A DNA stretch of 64,000 nucleotides from Chara braunii (GCA_003427395.1 BFEA01000106.1:782831-846830), one strand, 5' to 3'. Numbered from the stretch's first letter, positions 1 through 10,110 are shown. A program made the numbers and translations. Notes: generated by a model not told the origin, from the sequence alone.

Positions 1-137
1 GGCTGGACACAACGAGGACATTTTTGTTTTTCTATTTTTTAATGCGCCGCATCACTTGTGTGTGCGTGCATTTGCGCGCGGCACCCCGCGCATGAGCTCG
101 CGGCACCCCGCGCATGAGCTGCAAGTATGATTCGAAC

Positions 138-139
<2 letters not shown>

Positions 140-195
<56 letters not shown>

Positions 196-478
196 GGGGG
201 CCCGAAATCCCCTGGCAGGTGAGTGCGCTGGGGGGGCCCGGCCCCCAACCGGGTGCCCTGCCCAGCCAGGCCGCCCGGGAAGATGTACAATAACATTTTT
301 TTTTTGTTTTATTTTAACTTTGTGTATTTAAAAAAAAAATAAAAACCATAAAAAACAAATAAAAAGAAGGAAAAAAAGACGCACACGCACACAGACACAC
401 AGTCGGACACAACACACAAACACATAAACACAGACACACAACACACACAAATGCACACACACACACACACAACACACA

Positions 479-522
<44 letters not shown>

Positions 523-560
523 TCACACAAACACACANACACACACACACACAACACACA

Positions 561-604
<44 letters not shown>

Positions 605-635
605 TCACACAAACACACAAAAAACACACAACTGG
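140..635. repeat. Compound (CT)n/(AC)n microsatellites
   Basis: A (CT)n run passes directly into (AC)n at about 140-192. A longer degenerate (AC)n tract with interspersed AACAC and ATTCACAC units lies at about 365-635, with one unknown base at 538. The unit ATTCACACAAACACACA occurs twice, so the tract also grew by larger duplications. The low-complexity reading frames across it are not genes. Confidence 0.95.
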
Positions 636-2092
636 GGGGGGGGCGGTGGGGGTTGGGGGATGGGGGATGTGGGGGCATGGGGGTTGGGGATGTGGGGGCA
701 GATTTCTCAGGGTTTGGCTGCAGTATTCACCAAATGTGCATGACGGGGTCTACGCATGCATGGCTTAGCTCTAGGGTAGGGTAGGGATATAATTTGCTCT
801 GGCCAGTCTGAGTTCCGCCTAGCCTTGGGTAAGCTAGGGGAAGGACGGTAGGATGTGTTCGCGGGCGCTGGCCTGCCTTGCTTAGGTCATACTGCTGGGT
901 AGAGTCTCTGAATTGGGCCTGTAGAAGGTTGCATGAGCCTGGCGTCCGAAGTTCCCCTACGGCAAGTTTTGTTCGCTTCCGCTTCCATTACTGCTGTCTG
1001 GTCCAAGTTGCCCTCAATACTGGTAGGGTGATGGTCCTGAGTGCTGGTCACACTGAGGTAGGATAGTAGGGACAGGGGGTGCGCTGGGAGTATTAACGTG
1101 GGGATAGTAGGGACAGGGGGTAGGTGGCCTGTCTTGTCAGGACAACCATCGGCTGATGCTACCAGCAATCACTGCGGGTCTGGTCCTTGGCCTCTACAAT
1201 ACCCGTGGGCTTAAAAAAAAAAAAAAAAAAAAAGATAAAAAAAAAGAGGATATTCTGCTAGACGTGGAATGATACGCTGCCATATGTTGTGTCTTTTGTG
1301 CATGTGGTGAGTAGAGGTGCTTAGGGCCACTGCAAATGTGCAGACTTAAAATGAATCTTCTGCTAGAAAGTGGAAGTCTACGCTGCCATATGTTTTGTTT
1401 TTTGTGCAGGTGGTGAGTAGAGGCCCTTAGGGCCACTGCATGTATTCCTAACAAAAGAAAAACGAGAGAAAACAAAAGAAAAATGAGAAAAGAAAAGAAA
1501 AACGAGAAAACAGAGAGTTAGTGACCCGTAACTGTGACCTGAAATTGAATCCAGACTATATATTCTCGCCCGAGACAGGCAGTCTACAAGTCTAATGTCC
1601 ATCTCTGCTCCACGAGGGGGCCTTGCTAATCCGTAGGGGCCGTTCAGAAATGAGACTGGATGAATAGATTGGAGCATTTGTCAAAAAAAAAAAAAAAAAA
1701 AGGACATGCACCCACATGCACACGTGCTCACAGTGTTGGGGTGTGGGGTGGCCCCTCCTTTTTTCCCTCTTGCAGTTTGATAATCGGGAGGGAGGGGAAT
1801 GTTTGGCCACCCCACCCTGCTAGTAGGTGTCAATTTTTTCTTTCCCCCCCCTGTTTTTAGTGTTTGGGCGCGTAGGGCCACGTGTTCGAGGCCCAACGCG
1901 CCCATCCTGGTTTTTCGAATTCAACGGGAGACCCCCGTTTTTCCATTAAACGGGATTCAGAGGGGCCCCTGGGGCGATTCAACGGGGTTCAATGGAATTT
2001 AACAGCCCCCGTTGCCTGTTGTTCGGACACACAGGTAAAAATGACGGAGTTGCTTTTTGTTCCCGCACGGATAGAGAGAGAGAGAGAGAGAG
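636..2092. other. No gene seen; short tandem duplication and A-runs
   Basis: No supported gene. A unit of about 112 bp containing ATACGCTGCCATATGTTGTG-like sequence and GTGGTGAGTAGAGG occurs twice (about 1253-1333 and 1366-1442). The phrase ATAGTAGGGACAGGGGGT occurs twice near 1062-1120. Poly(A) runs at about 1211-1232 and 1682-1699 could be tails of very short retroposed fragments, but no body is recognisable. Confidence 0.6.
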
Positions 2093-2206
2093 AGAACTGA
2101 AAACAGGGAATGCATTCATTCCTGTTTCCCATTTTGGAAACACATGCACTGAAAACAGGGAATGCATTCATTCCTGTTTTCCATTTTGGAAACACATGGA
2201 CTTGCA

Positions 2207-2253
<47 letters not shown>

Positions 2254-2310
2254 ACTGAAGAAAGGGAATGCATTCATTCCTGTTTTCCACTTCGGAAACA
2301 CGTGGACGTG

Positions 2311-2375
<65 letters not shown>
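2093..2375 (+). repeat. Composite minisatellite with (TG)n(AG)n spacers
   Basis: Three units contain GGGAATGCATTCATTCCTG followed by a TTTTCCA...GGAAACAC arm, at about 2107, 2159 and 2266. They are separated by (TG)n and (AG)n runs. Each unit holds a near-palindrome (GGAATGCATTCATTCC). Point differences between units show it is not a recent perfect array. Confidence 0.8.
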
Positions 2376-2376
<1 letters not shown>

Positions 2377-2472
2377 GGCGTCCTGCGCAGAGGGCCGTGG
2401 CAAACTTGCTCCCTCTCTCTGTCTCTGTGTCTCTCTGTCTCTTGGAGTTTCCCAATTGCGAAACGGGAATAA

Positions 2473-2493
2473 GGGGCTCGTTAGACACTCCTC
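2473..2493 (+). repeat. Left terminal inverted repeat of Harbinger element
   Basis: 21 bp starting GGGGCTCGTTAG. It is an exact reverse complement of 5601-5621. TAA immediately precedes it. Confidence 0.9.
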
Positions 2494-3622
2494 GGTCGCG
2501 TAAATTCCCCGAGGAAATATTCGTTCGACCTATCCTCGGGGAAAGAAAACGAAAAAAAAAGTGAAAAGATTTTCTCGCGCTGTCCTTGGGGAATCCTCGG
2601 GCCAGAACCATTTTGTGGTTTCCCCCAAGGTACCTCCTAAGGTCCCTTGGAGGTGAAGGATCCGCGATAAACGAAAGGACGAGGGCACCCTTTGTCGGCA
2701 AGAAATTTTGGTCGGCTGGTCCATTGGAGTTCCTAACGGGCGGCGCACAGGCATAATCGTCTTCAACGTTTGGCCTCCGGGAACTGTACCCCAACGGCAA
2801 TCGTTGGTGGCCTGCCGACTCCCGCGCACGTCGTCCACAACCGTTCTCCCTTGCAGTGCGTGGCGCCAAACCGAAAGCAGCCCAACGAACGAAAAATTCG
2901 AATATTTGAGGCTGACGGACTTTCTATTCCCAGCTATATGACGCCAGTCGAACTGTACAGTCTGCCGTTTGCTGCCCTCTTCTCGTCGTTGTTTCCTGTC
3001 GTCGTGTCGTCGTCGTTTGCTACAGTCGTACCGGCGTCATGTGGTTATTGCCCTTCCCCACGTGTCGTTAATGGCCGACGTCTTTCGGAGACTACCGCTG
3101 TTGTTCCTGGTGTCGGTCACACTTGTCCTTGTCGTTGTCTTCCACGTGTGCATTCTCGGTAGGCTGCGTGGACGCACGCTCAAGAGGCGTTCCTCGATGA
3201 AGGGCGTCATCATAGAAGGGCAGCAGGCGAAGAACAGGACTCCAGTGGACCAAGTCGCAAGCCACGGGGTGCGCAGTCCCGACATGCTCTGCAGTGCCAC
3301 GGTACGATCCGTCTGGATACGCACACTTGCCACCACACGAACAACCCCTGCCAGTCATGTCAGATGAGGAGGAGGAGGAAGCACGGTCACGTACCGTGGC
3401 ATTGGGAAGCGGCTGCGGCGATCAACTACCAAAAAAATAGCAACCCGTGATACTCGTCAAGGTTGTGGCGTCCCATGATGTGGACACGTCATGAATGTCC
3501 GGTGCGAAGAGGCAACACACCACCCACATGCTGATGTGGAAAACGACACGCGCGACTATGTGTCACGACGAACACCTCTCTCTCTCTCTATTGTCCAGCA
3601 TCGTCAGAGGCCACCCATCCTC

Positions 3623-4875
3623 TCATAGAATTAGCGCATCTCCCCCCTTCGAGCTCTCCATGCATACCGGTCTCAAGGTACGTTGGATTCCAAGATCCAC
3701 ATGACGGCGCACTCCGTTCACATCCACCTCCCACAACAGATTGTCATCAAACAGGATGGCGGTGTCGATGAGCAGGTTGTGGAGAATGCACACAGCCACA
3801 ACCTGCTGCGGCAACGTCTCTATGTTCGTCTTGTGCGACCGTAGGAGCAGCCTTCACATCCCCGTCAGTCTGCCGAAAGCCCTCTCAACTGCCCCCCTCG
3901 CGGTCTTCTGCTTATTGCCGCTCGCGGTCTTCTGCTTATTGTCGAACCACGTCTCTGACGGGTGATGAGTAGTGCTGACGTAGGGAACGATTATCCATTC
4001 CGGCGGTGGGTAACCATTGTCGCCCGGCAGGTAGCCGTTCGTTTGGATGCCGAATGGCAGCATCACAGGTGGTCCCGTGAAAAGTTCGTTAGCCTCTGCA
4101 CGCGCCCATAGACTAGATAGGTGAATGACCCTGACGTCGTGGCAGCTCCCAAGATAGCCGACGAAGACGTCCAGCACACACGCAAGTCCAGATCAACGAC
4201 GACTTGCGCGATGATCGAGAAACGTCGTTTCCGATCTTAGTAGTCCTCGCCAGGGGCGTTCGCCAGCTTGTCGATGTACGTATGAGTGCAGTCGATGCAG
4301 CCATAACAGTTGGGGAGCCTCTTGCCAGCGAAAGCACGGAGGACGACCGACTTGCGCACCCCCGCCGGCCATGATATCTTGTCACGGTAGACCGACATCA
4401 ACGCCGTAGTGACGTTTCTCACCGCCACCAAACCTGACGCTCTGCCGATGCCGAAGATACACCTGCTGCTCTCGTACGTTTCCCCCGACGCCCACCTGTA
4501 CAGCACATACACGACGATCTGATCTGGCTGCAGCGGCTCCGTGTAGAATGTCACACAGCGCTGCAACAATGGCGAGAAAGCTTCCGCAATCTCTCGGAAG
4601 ACACGTGGCGACATGCGCAGCTTGTCCCGAAAGTAGTCCTCCGTCGCGTCGTCGCATTGCCGCAGATCCTCCCACGGCCCCCCCGTCCTCCTTTTCATCC
4701 ACCATCTCGGCGTTGCTCCGGGAAGAGCTCCGCAACCTAAGGTGCAGCACACATGAACGACGATATCGCAGATGGCGGCGGTGTCCAACCCAGGGCCTTC
4801 CAGTGCAGTGCACTGCGTGACCTTCCTCCTCCTCGTGCGGAGCTGCGCTTTCATGTTCCCCGCCGTCCTCTCCAT
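3623..4875 (-). pseudogene. HARBI1-like DDE transposase, broken
   Basis: The nuclease of a PIF/Harbinger transposon, which would cut and paste the element with a Myb-like partner. Read on the minus strand, the N-terminal part (4875-4240) has the helical region with YVLYRWASGETYESS and the first catalytic Asp in YGCIDCTHTYID. After a TAA at 4239-4237 the frame continues (DRKRRFSIIAQVVVDLDLRV). A frameshift near 4175 then leads into LDVFVGYLGSCHDVRV, the second Asp in LPGDNGYPPPEW, and the third acidic residue in GAVERAFGRLTG. A TGA at 3856-3854 replaces an expected Trp before RLLLRSHKTN, then VAVCILHNLLID follows. A 24-bp tandem duplication (3897-3941) repeats NKQKTASG/NKQKTARG. All three DDE positions survive, so decay is recent to moderate. 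Family assignment is confident. Confidence 0.9.
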
Positions 4876-5600
4876 CTAACAACGAAAGAGGACTGCAGTA
4901 ACAGCCGCTGCCACTGCCGTCCTCTCCGCCGTCGTCAGCTACCCACCGACGCCAAGGTCGCCGCCGTCCATAGCTCCCAAACGAGCTGCGAGGTCGTATT
5001 CTCCCCCGACGTCTTCCTTGCCTGGCCGCACGCAGTACTTGCCCTGATGACTGCCACGATGGTGTCTCCTCCCCGGATGGCTGGCGCGACGGCAACTTCT
5101 CCCCTGACGACGACCGATGGAATCTTCCCCCCCCCAAGCGACTGCCGTGATGGTGTCTTCTCCACCGACATCTTCCTTGCCTGGCCGCACCCACGCCGAC
5201 CCCCCCAACACGTTGTGGAAGGAGTCTCCTTTTCGACGTCCTCCACCAGCCGCCACAGCACCGCGACAAACCGCCCTCACCCCAGCGACGTCATTCGAAA
5301 TTTGAATTTCGAACAGGGACGACGTGCCTAGTTTTTTTTTTTTTTTTGTGTCGCTGCAAAGATTCGGATTTTTGCCGCCAATCGAAGCCGGACCACGGCC
5401 GTACCAGCGGACAACCGCCCATGGACCACGGACCCCACCCCACCCAGTGGTCACTGATAAGATTATTAACTGGAGGGCGACTGGCCGCGGGACCTCTATA
5501 GGAATCCTCCTCGGACATCCATTCCTAGGATAAGTGGAACGATGGCGGGAAAAATCTCGGAAGCCCCGAAGGAAAACTCCTCGGGCCTCGAGGATGCCCT

Positions 5601-5621
5601 GAGGAGTGTCTAACGAGCCCC
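5601..5621 (-). repeat. Right terminal inverted repeat of Harbinger element
   Basis: Exact inverse of 2473-2493, followed by TGA where TAA would be expected. Confidence 0.9.
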
Positions 5622-5661
5622 TGAATCATCCTGCTTTTGTTGGAAGATGCGTTCGCTTTTT

Positions 5662-5666
<5 letters not shown>

Positions 5667-5727
<61 letters not shown>
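5667..5727 (+). repeat. (TC)n microsatellite
   Basis: About 30 uninterrupted TC units immediately 3' of the Harbinger element. Confidence 0.95.
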
Positions 5728-5729
<2 letters not shown>

Positions 5730-7354
5730 TGTCTCTTTGTTTTTTACCGTTGTTTTTCTTTTTGTTTCTTATCTCTTTTTATTTCTTTTTTTGTTCTCTC
5801 GCAATTGTGTTGTGCCAAGAAAGGTGGAGCCCGTACTTCAAGTACCGGCCGGGCCTTCTCTTGGCTGTCTCCTTAGGTGTTGGTGCATTAACAGGGAAGG
5901 CCCACGGCCCATGTATGGGCCAAGTACTGGTGTTTTAAGAGCAAAACTGGGAGAAGAAATATGCATTGCCAGTGTGTATGGCCTGACGACACTGCCCGAC
6001 AGTGTGCTGTTTTTGCATAGTTTTAATGAGCTCTCTACCCACAGACGTGCCTTGGATACTTGTGGGGAACTTCGCTATCACACCTGAGTCACACACGGAT
6101 AGAAGGTGATCACTTGGGGCCATCCAGCACGGCCTCCAAGCAGAGGTATGCCTGGACGTCAGATAGTACATGGCAGAAAAGCAACTGATTGATGCCTATA
6201 GGTTGCTGCACCCATCCAAGAGAGCCTTCTCCTCTCCAAAATTGACTGTTTTTTGTCCTTGAGGAGCTAGTGGGGCCACTAGTGATTGCAGATGTGCACC
6301 CTTGAAACAGGAGGCTTAAAAAAGGAAGGTTCCTTCAAAAAGCTCATCAGCCAAGTGGTCACAACCAGTGAATCCACCATGGCGGCGACCGCGAACCTTG
6401 CGGCCGCTGCAGCAGCCAGTTGGGGAGGGGTCCCGGGGGGGGTGCGGGGTGGCTGCTTGGGGTTGCACAACCCTGACCCTACCTCCTGGCACAAAAAACA
6501 AAAAAAAACTGTTGGGGTGTGTGTGTTACTGGTGAAAATGAATTTTCGAAAAAAGAAAAGAAATCTTGATTAAATGATTGATAGATCGGAATGGGTAGAA
6601 TGATTGATAGATCGGAATGGGTAGATTGATTGATTGACTGGTGGAGTGCTGTGCCCCCTTACCCCCCACCCCCCACACATGCACTTTTCTTTTCCACTTT
6701 TTTTTTTTGTTGATTTGATTGATTGATTAGTGGGAGAGGGGTCTCAACCCCTGCCCCCCTGCCCCGGCCCCTCTTACACACACACACTCATGCGCTTTTA
6801 TTTTCACTCTGTTTCCAGGTTTACCTGATCGGACGTCCTGGATGCCCCTGGCCGTCCAGGGTTGTCTGTTCGGACACCTGGTCAGACATCCTCCCTGGGC
6901 AGTTTGTCCCAGCCTGAATATGCTAAAAAAAAAAAAAAAAAAAAAAAAAAGAACCAAAAACAAATCCGGAAAAAAAACAATGTTATGAAGAAAAATAAAC
7001 TGAACAACTTTTGCCTTGGGATGACATCGAGATTCGTTATCAATTGTAAAAACAATAACAACAATAAAGACCCGCATTTGTTTTTCTTGATTTCGTGCTT
7101 TTAACTGCTGAAAATGGAGTTGTCCTGGCCCGGACGTCCAGGAATCCCCTGACTGTCAGGCCAGGACATCCAGCCATCGAACAACTGGTAACATAGCTTG
7201 TTTATTTTTTTTCAATTGATTGATTGATTCGTGAAAGCAGGGTCACCCCCCCAGCACACACACACACACACACACGCTAAAGTCGACCACTTTTCTCAGG
7301 GGTGTCACTAACTCTGGGGGATGTGATGAGTCCTTATCCATCAGTCAAATGAAT
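5728..7354. other. No gene seen; poly(A), GATT and GGACGTCC repeats
   Basis: No supported gene. ATTGATAGATCGGAATGGGTAG occurs twice in tandem at about 6575-6625, followed by short GATT runs. A 27-A run starts at about 6925. Two related GC-rich stretches with CGGACGTCC(T/A)GGA-like sequence occur at about 6830-6910 and 7128-7180. Long low-complexity frames in T-runs are not genes. Confidence 0.55.
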
Positions 7355-7458
7355 CCTGGGCAGACTGTCGGGGTTCAACCTACTGAGGAGTCAGGGAAAG
7401 TCTGACTTCACAGTCCGACACAGTCATTCTTTTGTTGAGTGTATGGCGAATATGACAA
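7355..7458 (+). mobile_element. Hammerhead-bearing short element, copy 1 (decayed core)
   Basis: Starts CCTGGGCAGACTGTC, the same 15 bases that start copy 2, and ends GTGTATGGCGAATATGACAAC, as copy 2 nearly does. After GTC at 7367-7369 comes GGGGTTCAACCTA, then CTGAGGAG (7383-7390). Stem II is TCAG/CTGA, which keeps pairing while differing in sequence from the TCGG/CCGA of other copies. The invariant GAAA has become TTCA, so this core should be dead. Downstream CAGTCCG still nearly matches CAGACTG in the 5' arm of stem III. Confidence 0.6.
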
Positions 7459-7611
7459 CACACACACACACACATTCACTCTTGCGCGCTTTTTTATTTT
7501 TGCTTTTTATTTTCAATTTCTTTCACTTTTTTGAATGATTGGTTGGTGGGGGAGGGGTCGGAACCCAACCCCGCACATTTGCACACACACACGCACACTC
7601 ACACACACACA

Positions 7612-7710
7612 CCTGGGCAGACTGTCGGGGTTCAACCTCCTGATGAGTCGGTGAAAGTCCGATGAAAGTCTGGTATAGTCATGCTTTCTTTGAGTGTATA
7701 GAATATGACA
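7612..7710 (+). mobile_element. Hammerhead-bearing short element, copy 2
   Basis: About 99 bp inserted at the end of an (AC)n tract. It contains the 5' stem III arm CAGAC (7618-7622), the potential cleavage triplet GTC (7624-7626), a stem I hairpin GGGGTTCAACCTC (7627-7639), CTGATGAG (7640-7647), stem II TCGG/CCGA and GAAA (7664-7667). The tail ATAGAATATGACAACAC matches copy 1. Confidence 0.72.
7618..7673 (+). ncRNA. Type III hammerhead ribozyme motif (copy 2)
   Basis: All invariant core nucleotides of a hammerhead are present in order: CUGAUGA, then stem II, then GAAA, with a GUC triplet upstream. Stem I is GGGGU/ACCUC closed by UCA. Stem II is UCGG/CCGA with loop UGAAAGU and a G-U closing pair (the usual C before GAAA is U). 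Stem III pairs CAGAC with GUCUG but leaves three bases bulged. Restoring the CA seen after GAAA in sister copies would give eight contiguous pairs, so this copy seems to have lost two bases. Activity is therefore uncertain. Confidence 0.65.
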
Positions 7711-7883
7711 ACACAAATAACAAAAAAAAAGAACAAAATCTTTTTTTTTCTTTTTTTTCTTTTTTTTTTCTCAGTTTTTTTTTTTTTTTTAATTATTTTA
7801 ATACAAAAAGTATGTGGTGTGCGTAAAATAAAATATGGGGTTGTAAGGTTCGAGAAACTCTACAAACATATATATATATATAT

Positions 7884-7998
7884 CTGTTTGTGACGATCTG
7901 TCGGTGAAACTCCGACGAAACAGTTTGTCACAGCCCCTCATTTGTTGTCCTCTTCTCCCTCTCTGCCTACGGTTTACCGGGCAGTTCTATTTGACGAT
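7884..7998 (+). mobile_element. Hammerhead-bearing short element, copy 3
   Basis: Flanked by (TA)n on both sides. The stem II 3' half and core (TCGGTGAAACTCCGACGAAAC, 7901-7921) and the whole downstream body are intact: CAGTTTGTCACAGCCCCTC, a CT-rich stretch, CTACGGTTTACCGGGCAG, ending CTATTTGACGA. CTGATGAG is replaced by GATCTG, so the ribozyme core is lost. Just upstream CTGTTTGTGACGA resembles the 3' end of another copy, as if two copies had been joined. Confidence 0.7.
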
Positions 7999-8011
7999 AT
8001 ATATATATATA

Positions 8012-8129
8012 GTCAAACAGAGCTGCCCGGTAAACAATAGGCAGAGAGGGAGAAGCGGACAACAAACGAGGGGTTGTGGCAAACTGTTTCGTCGGAGTTT
8101 CACCGACTCATCAAGAGCATGAACCCTCA
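8012..8129 (-). mobile_element. Hammerhead-bearing short element, copy 4 (inverted)
   Basis: An inverted copy 14 bp downstream of copy 3, separated by (TA)n, so the two form a long imperfect hairpin. On the minus strand it reads AGGGTTCATGCTCTTGATGAG, TCGG, a loop, CCGA, CGAAAC (8091-8086), AGTTTGCCACAACCCCTCG and ends CTCTGTTTGAC. The first core C (CUGAUGA) is U here, which would be expected to inactivate it. Confidence 0.7.
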
Positions 8130-8149
8130 TATATATATATATATATATC

Positions 8150-8589
8150 CGTAGCACCATGTTCGCGTTCGGAGGCGAACGCGAACATGTTTTTGCCCGA
8201 ACGAGAACAAGCGCCCAAAACCCTCCGAACGCGAACATAAAAAATATTAAAAAAAATAATAATAAAAAACTATCAGAAAAATCTGAAAAAATCGTACATT
8301 ATGTAAAATAACAATACAAACAACTTTTGCCGTGGAATCATGTTCAAGTTCGTAGCCAATCATGAGTTAAAAATCAAAAACCGAAAAAACAATATGTAAT
8401 TTATTTTATTTTTTTACGAAAAAAATATATCTTCGCCCGAACATGTTCGCGAGTTGTTTACGCAAACGTGCGAACACGTTCGCTGTGGCACGCATATACA
8501 TATATATACAGGGTTGCGAGCGTTCGGGACCGGCTGAATACCCGAACCCGAAGGCCCGAACGTTTGGGAACCCCTCTCGATGTGTTCGG
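8150..8589. repeat. Region rich in inverted GTTCG/CGAAC motifs
   Basis: A perfect 13-bp inverted repeat CATGTTCGCGTTC / GAACGCGAACATG surrounds GGAGGC at 8159-8190. Further CGAAC/GTTCG words in both orientations continue to the gap at 8590 and resume at about 9278-9370. No protein is supported. It could be a foldback element interrupted by the gap. Confidence 0.5.
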
Positions 8590-8947
8590 NNNNNNNNNNN
8601 NNNNNNNNNNNNNNNNNNNNNNNNNNNNNNNNNNNNNNNNNNNNNNNNNNNNNNNNNNNNNNNNNNNNNNNNNNNNNNNNNNNNNNNNNNNNNNNNNNNN
8701 NNNNNNNNNNNNNNNNNNNNNNNNNNNNNNNNNNNNNNNNNNNNNNNNNNNNNNNNNNNNNNNNNNNNNNNNNNNNNNNNNNNNNNNNNNNNNNNNNNNN
8801 NNNNNNNNNNNNNNNNNNNNNNNNNNNNNNNNNNNNNNNNNNNNNNNNNNNNNNNNNNNNNNNNNNNNNNNNNNNNNNNNNNNNNNNNNNNNNNNNNNNN
8901 NNNNNNNNNNNNNNNNNNNNNNNNNNNNNNNNNNNNNNNNNNNNNNN
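8590..8947. other. Assembly gap (N)
   Basis: 358 unknown bases between a GTTCG-rich stretch and a TATATATTTTT stretch. Confidence 1.
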
Positions 8948-9400
8948 TATATATTTTTTAACTTTGTTAAATGCCATGAAATTTTATACATATGCATCTT
9001 ACATCATAGAGAACCTACAAATAAAGTTTGAAAAAATAATATTTTTTTTTCAGGCCCCGAAATAAAGGGAAAACAAAAGGTGGAAAGAGAAAAAAAACAA
9101 ATTAGTAAGTGGGAAAGCAAGTTTTGACACCACCATCTTTGCCGATTTTTTATTATTGTTTGGCTCCACAGAATGACTTCAAAATTGAGAGACAGGTAGC
9201 TTACATAATAGAGAACTTACAAAAACAAAATCAGAAACAAATAATAATTTTTAGGTACCAAAATATGTTTTTTTGCGGGGTTCGAACCCCTTCGAGTTTG
9301 GGCCCCGTACGGGGACCCGAACCCTTGAACGTTCGGGGGTCAACTTAGGGGCCTCTGTACGTTCGGTCTGAGAACTCTGTATATATATATATATATATAT

Positions 9401-9509
9401 CAGCCTCCTGATGAGTCGGTGAAACTCCGACGAAACAGTTTGTCACAGCCCTTCGTTTGTTGTCCTCTTCTCTCTCTCTGCCTACGGTTTACCGTGCAGT
9501 TCTATTTGA

Positions 9510-9512
<3 letters not shown>
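9401..9512 (+). mobile_element. Hammerhead-bearing short element, copy 5
   Basis: Lies between (AT)10 and a 34-bp (TA)n. Begins CAGCCTC, slightly 5'-truncated relative to copy 6, and ends TTCTATTTGACGA. Core: CTGATGAG 9408-9415, stem II TCGG (9416-9419)/CCGA (9427-9430), CGAAAC 9431-9436. Confidence 0.75.
9408..9444 (+). ncRNA. Hammerhead ribozyme 3' core (copy 5)
   Basis: CUGAUGAG, stem II and CGAAAC are all canonical, followed by the 3' arm of stem III, CAGUUUGUC. The 5' arm of stem III and the GUC cleavage triplet are absent because the copy starts downstream of them, next to (AT)n. Alone it could not self-cleave in cis. In a head-to-tail or circular RNA it would regain the missing strand. 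Confidence 0.7.
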
Positions 9513-9548
<36 letters not shown>

Positions 9549-9552
<4 letters not shown>

Positions 9553-9665
9553 TCAACCTCCTGATGAGTTGGTGAAACTCCGACGAAACAGTTTGTCACA
9601 GCCCCTCGTTTGTTGTCCTCTTCTTCCTCTCTGCCTACGGTTTACCGGGCAGTTCTATTTGACGA
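9549..9665 (+). mobile_element. Hammerhead-bearing short element, copy 6
   Basis: The best-preserved (TA)n-flanked copy. It begins GGGTTCAACCTC directly after (TA)n, which is the base after the cleavage triplet (GTC) in copies 1 and 2, give or take one G. Core: CTGATGAG 9561-9568, stem II TTGG/CCGA, CGAAAC 9584-9589. Body: CAGTTTGTCACAGCCCCTCG, a CT-rich stretch, TACGGTTTACCGGGCAG. Ends TTGACGA then TATATA. Confidence 0.75.
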
Positions 9666-9781
9666 TATATATTCCCCCCGATTATTTCAGGAGGGAAAAT
9701 TCCCCAAAGTCCCACGGCCATGGCCGAGATTTTGGCCGCTCGACGGGATAGACCCCGCGACCGCGACCGGGGTGCACAACG

Positions 9782-10110
9782 TTGTTATATAAGAAAGGGG
9801 ACAAAGAAGAGAGAATAAAAAACAGACCCATCATCCTCCTGGCAGTTCCCTACAAGATAGGGTCCAAGGCTCCTATCAACAGACTACTCTTCCTAAATTT
9901 CCTCGTCCATAACGATGAATCAGGCGTCATGCTCCTCCATAACATCCAAGATAACATGTTGTTGTTGAACGAAACAATAAGGGATGCTAGATAGAGAAAT
10001 TACAAGGTAGTCGTTGTATTCATAGACTTCAAGAAGGTATATGATGATATTGACTGAATCTTTATGGACACGTGCCCTCAGAAGCTGAACTTTTCCCTAC
10101 CTTTCGTGCA
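9782..10110 (+). pseudogene. LINE reverse transcriptase fragment
   Basis: A translated stretch reads LYKKGDKEERIKNRPIILL then YKIGSKAPINRLLFLNFL, the conserved early RT block of LINE elements (RPISLL..YKI..K...NRL). Further on in the same frame VVVFIDFKKVYDDID matches RT motif A (FIDFKKAYD), after a TAG at about 9992 and before a TGA. The catalytic Asp of motif A is visible. No motif B/C follows. The sequence gives way to (CT)n and (AT)n at about 10130. It is a decayed fragment, not linked to the LINE at 22 kb by any overlap. Confidence 0.75.

Larger units (their letters stand above)
2473..5621 (-). mobile_element. PIF/Harbinger DNA transposon with TIRs
   Basis: The element is bounded by perfect 21-bp terminal inverted repeats: 2473-2493 starts GGGGCTCGTTAGACACTCCT, and 5601-5621 is its reverse complement. 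The flanking trinucleotides are TAA (2470-2472) and TGA (5622-5624). PIF/Harbinger elements duplicate a 3-bp TWA target, so the right copy looks mutated by one base. The minus strand carries a HARBI1-like nuclease (3623-4875). No convincing Myb/SANT partner ORF is visible in the rest of the element. The right half contains internal repeats with CTTCCTTGCCTGGCCGCA at about 5020 and 5170. Length 3149 bp fits the family. It is non-autonomous today because the transposase is broken. Confidence 0.88.

Noticed and set aside
39-629. Long frames of CVCVCV or THTHTH residues
   Set aside because: They are translations of (AC)n microsatellites, as are similar frames at 2.1-2.4, 16.7, 20.6, 46.9 and 55.7 kb.
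4382-5331. Long frames on both strands over the right part of the Harbinger element
   Set aside because: Those overlapping the transposase are shadows in other frames. Those further right are driven by GC-rich internal repeats with no recognisable domain.
7640-7673. Type I hammerhead reading of the short elements (GAAACAGTTTGTC with a 3-bp stem III)
   Set aside because: A stem III hairpin can be drawn, but no stem I forms between the flanks. The type III reading pairs far better.
8443-9031. Frames of 160-190 codons on both strands
   Set aside because: Almost entirely unknown bases of the assembly gap read as open.
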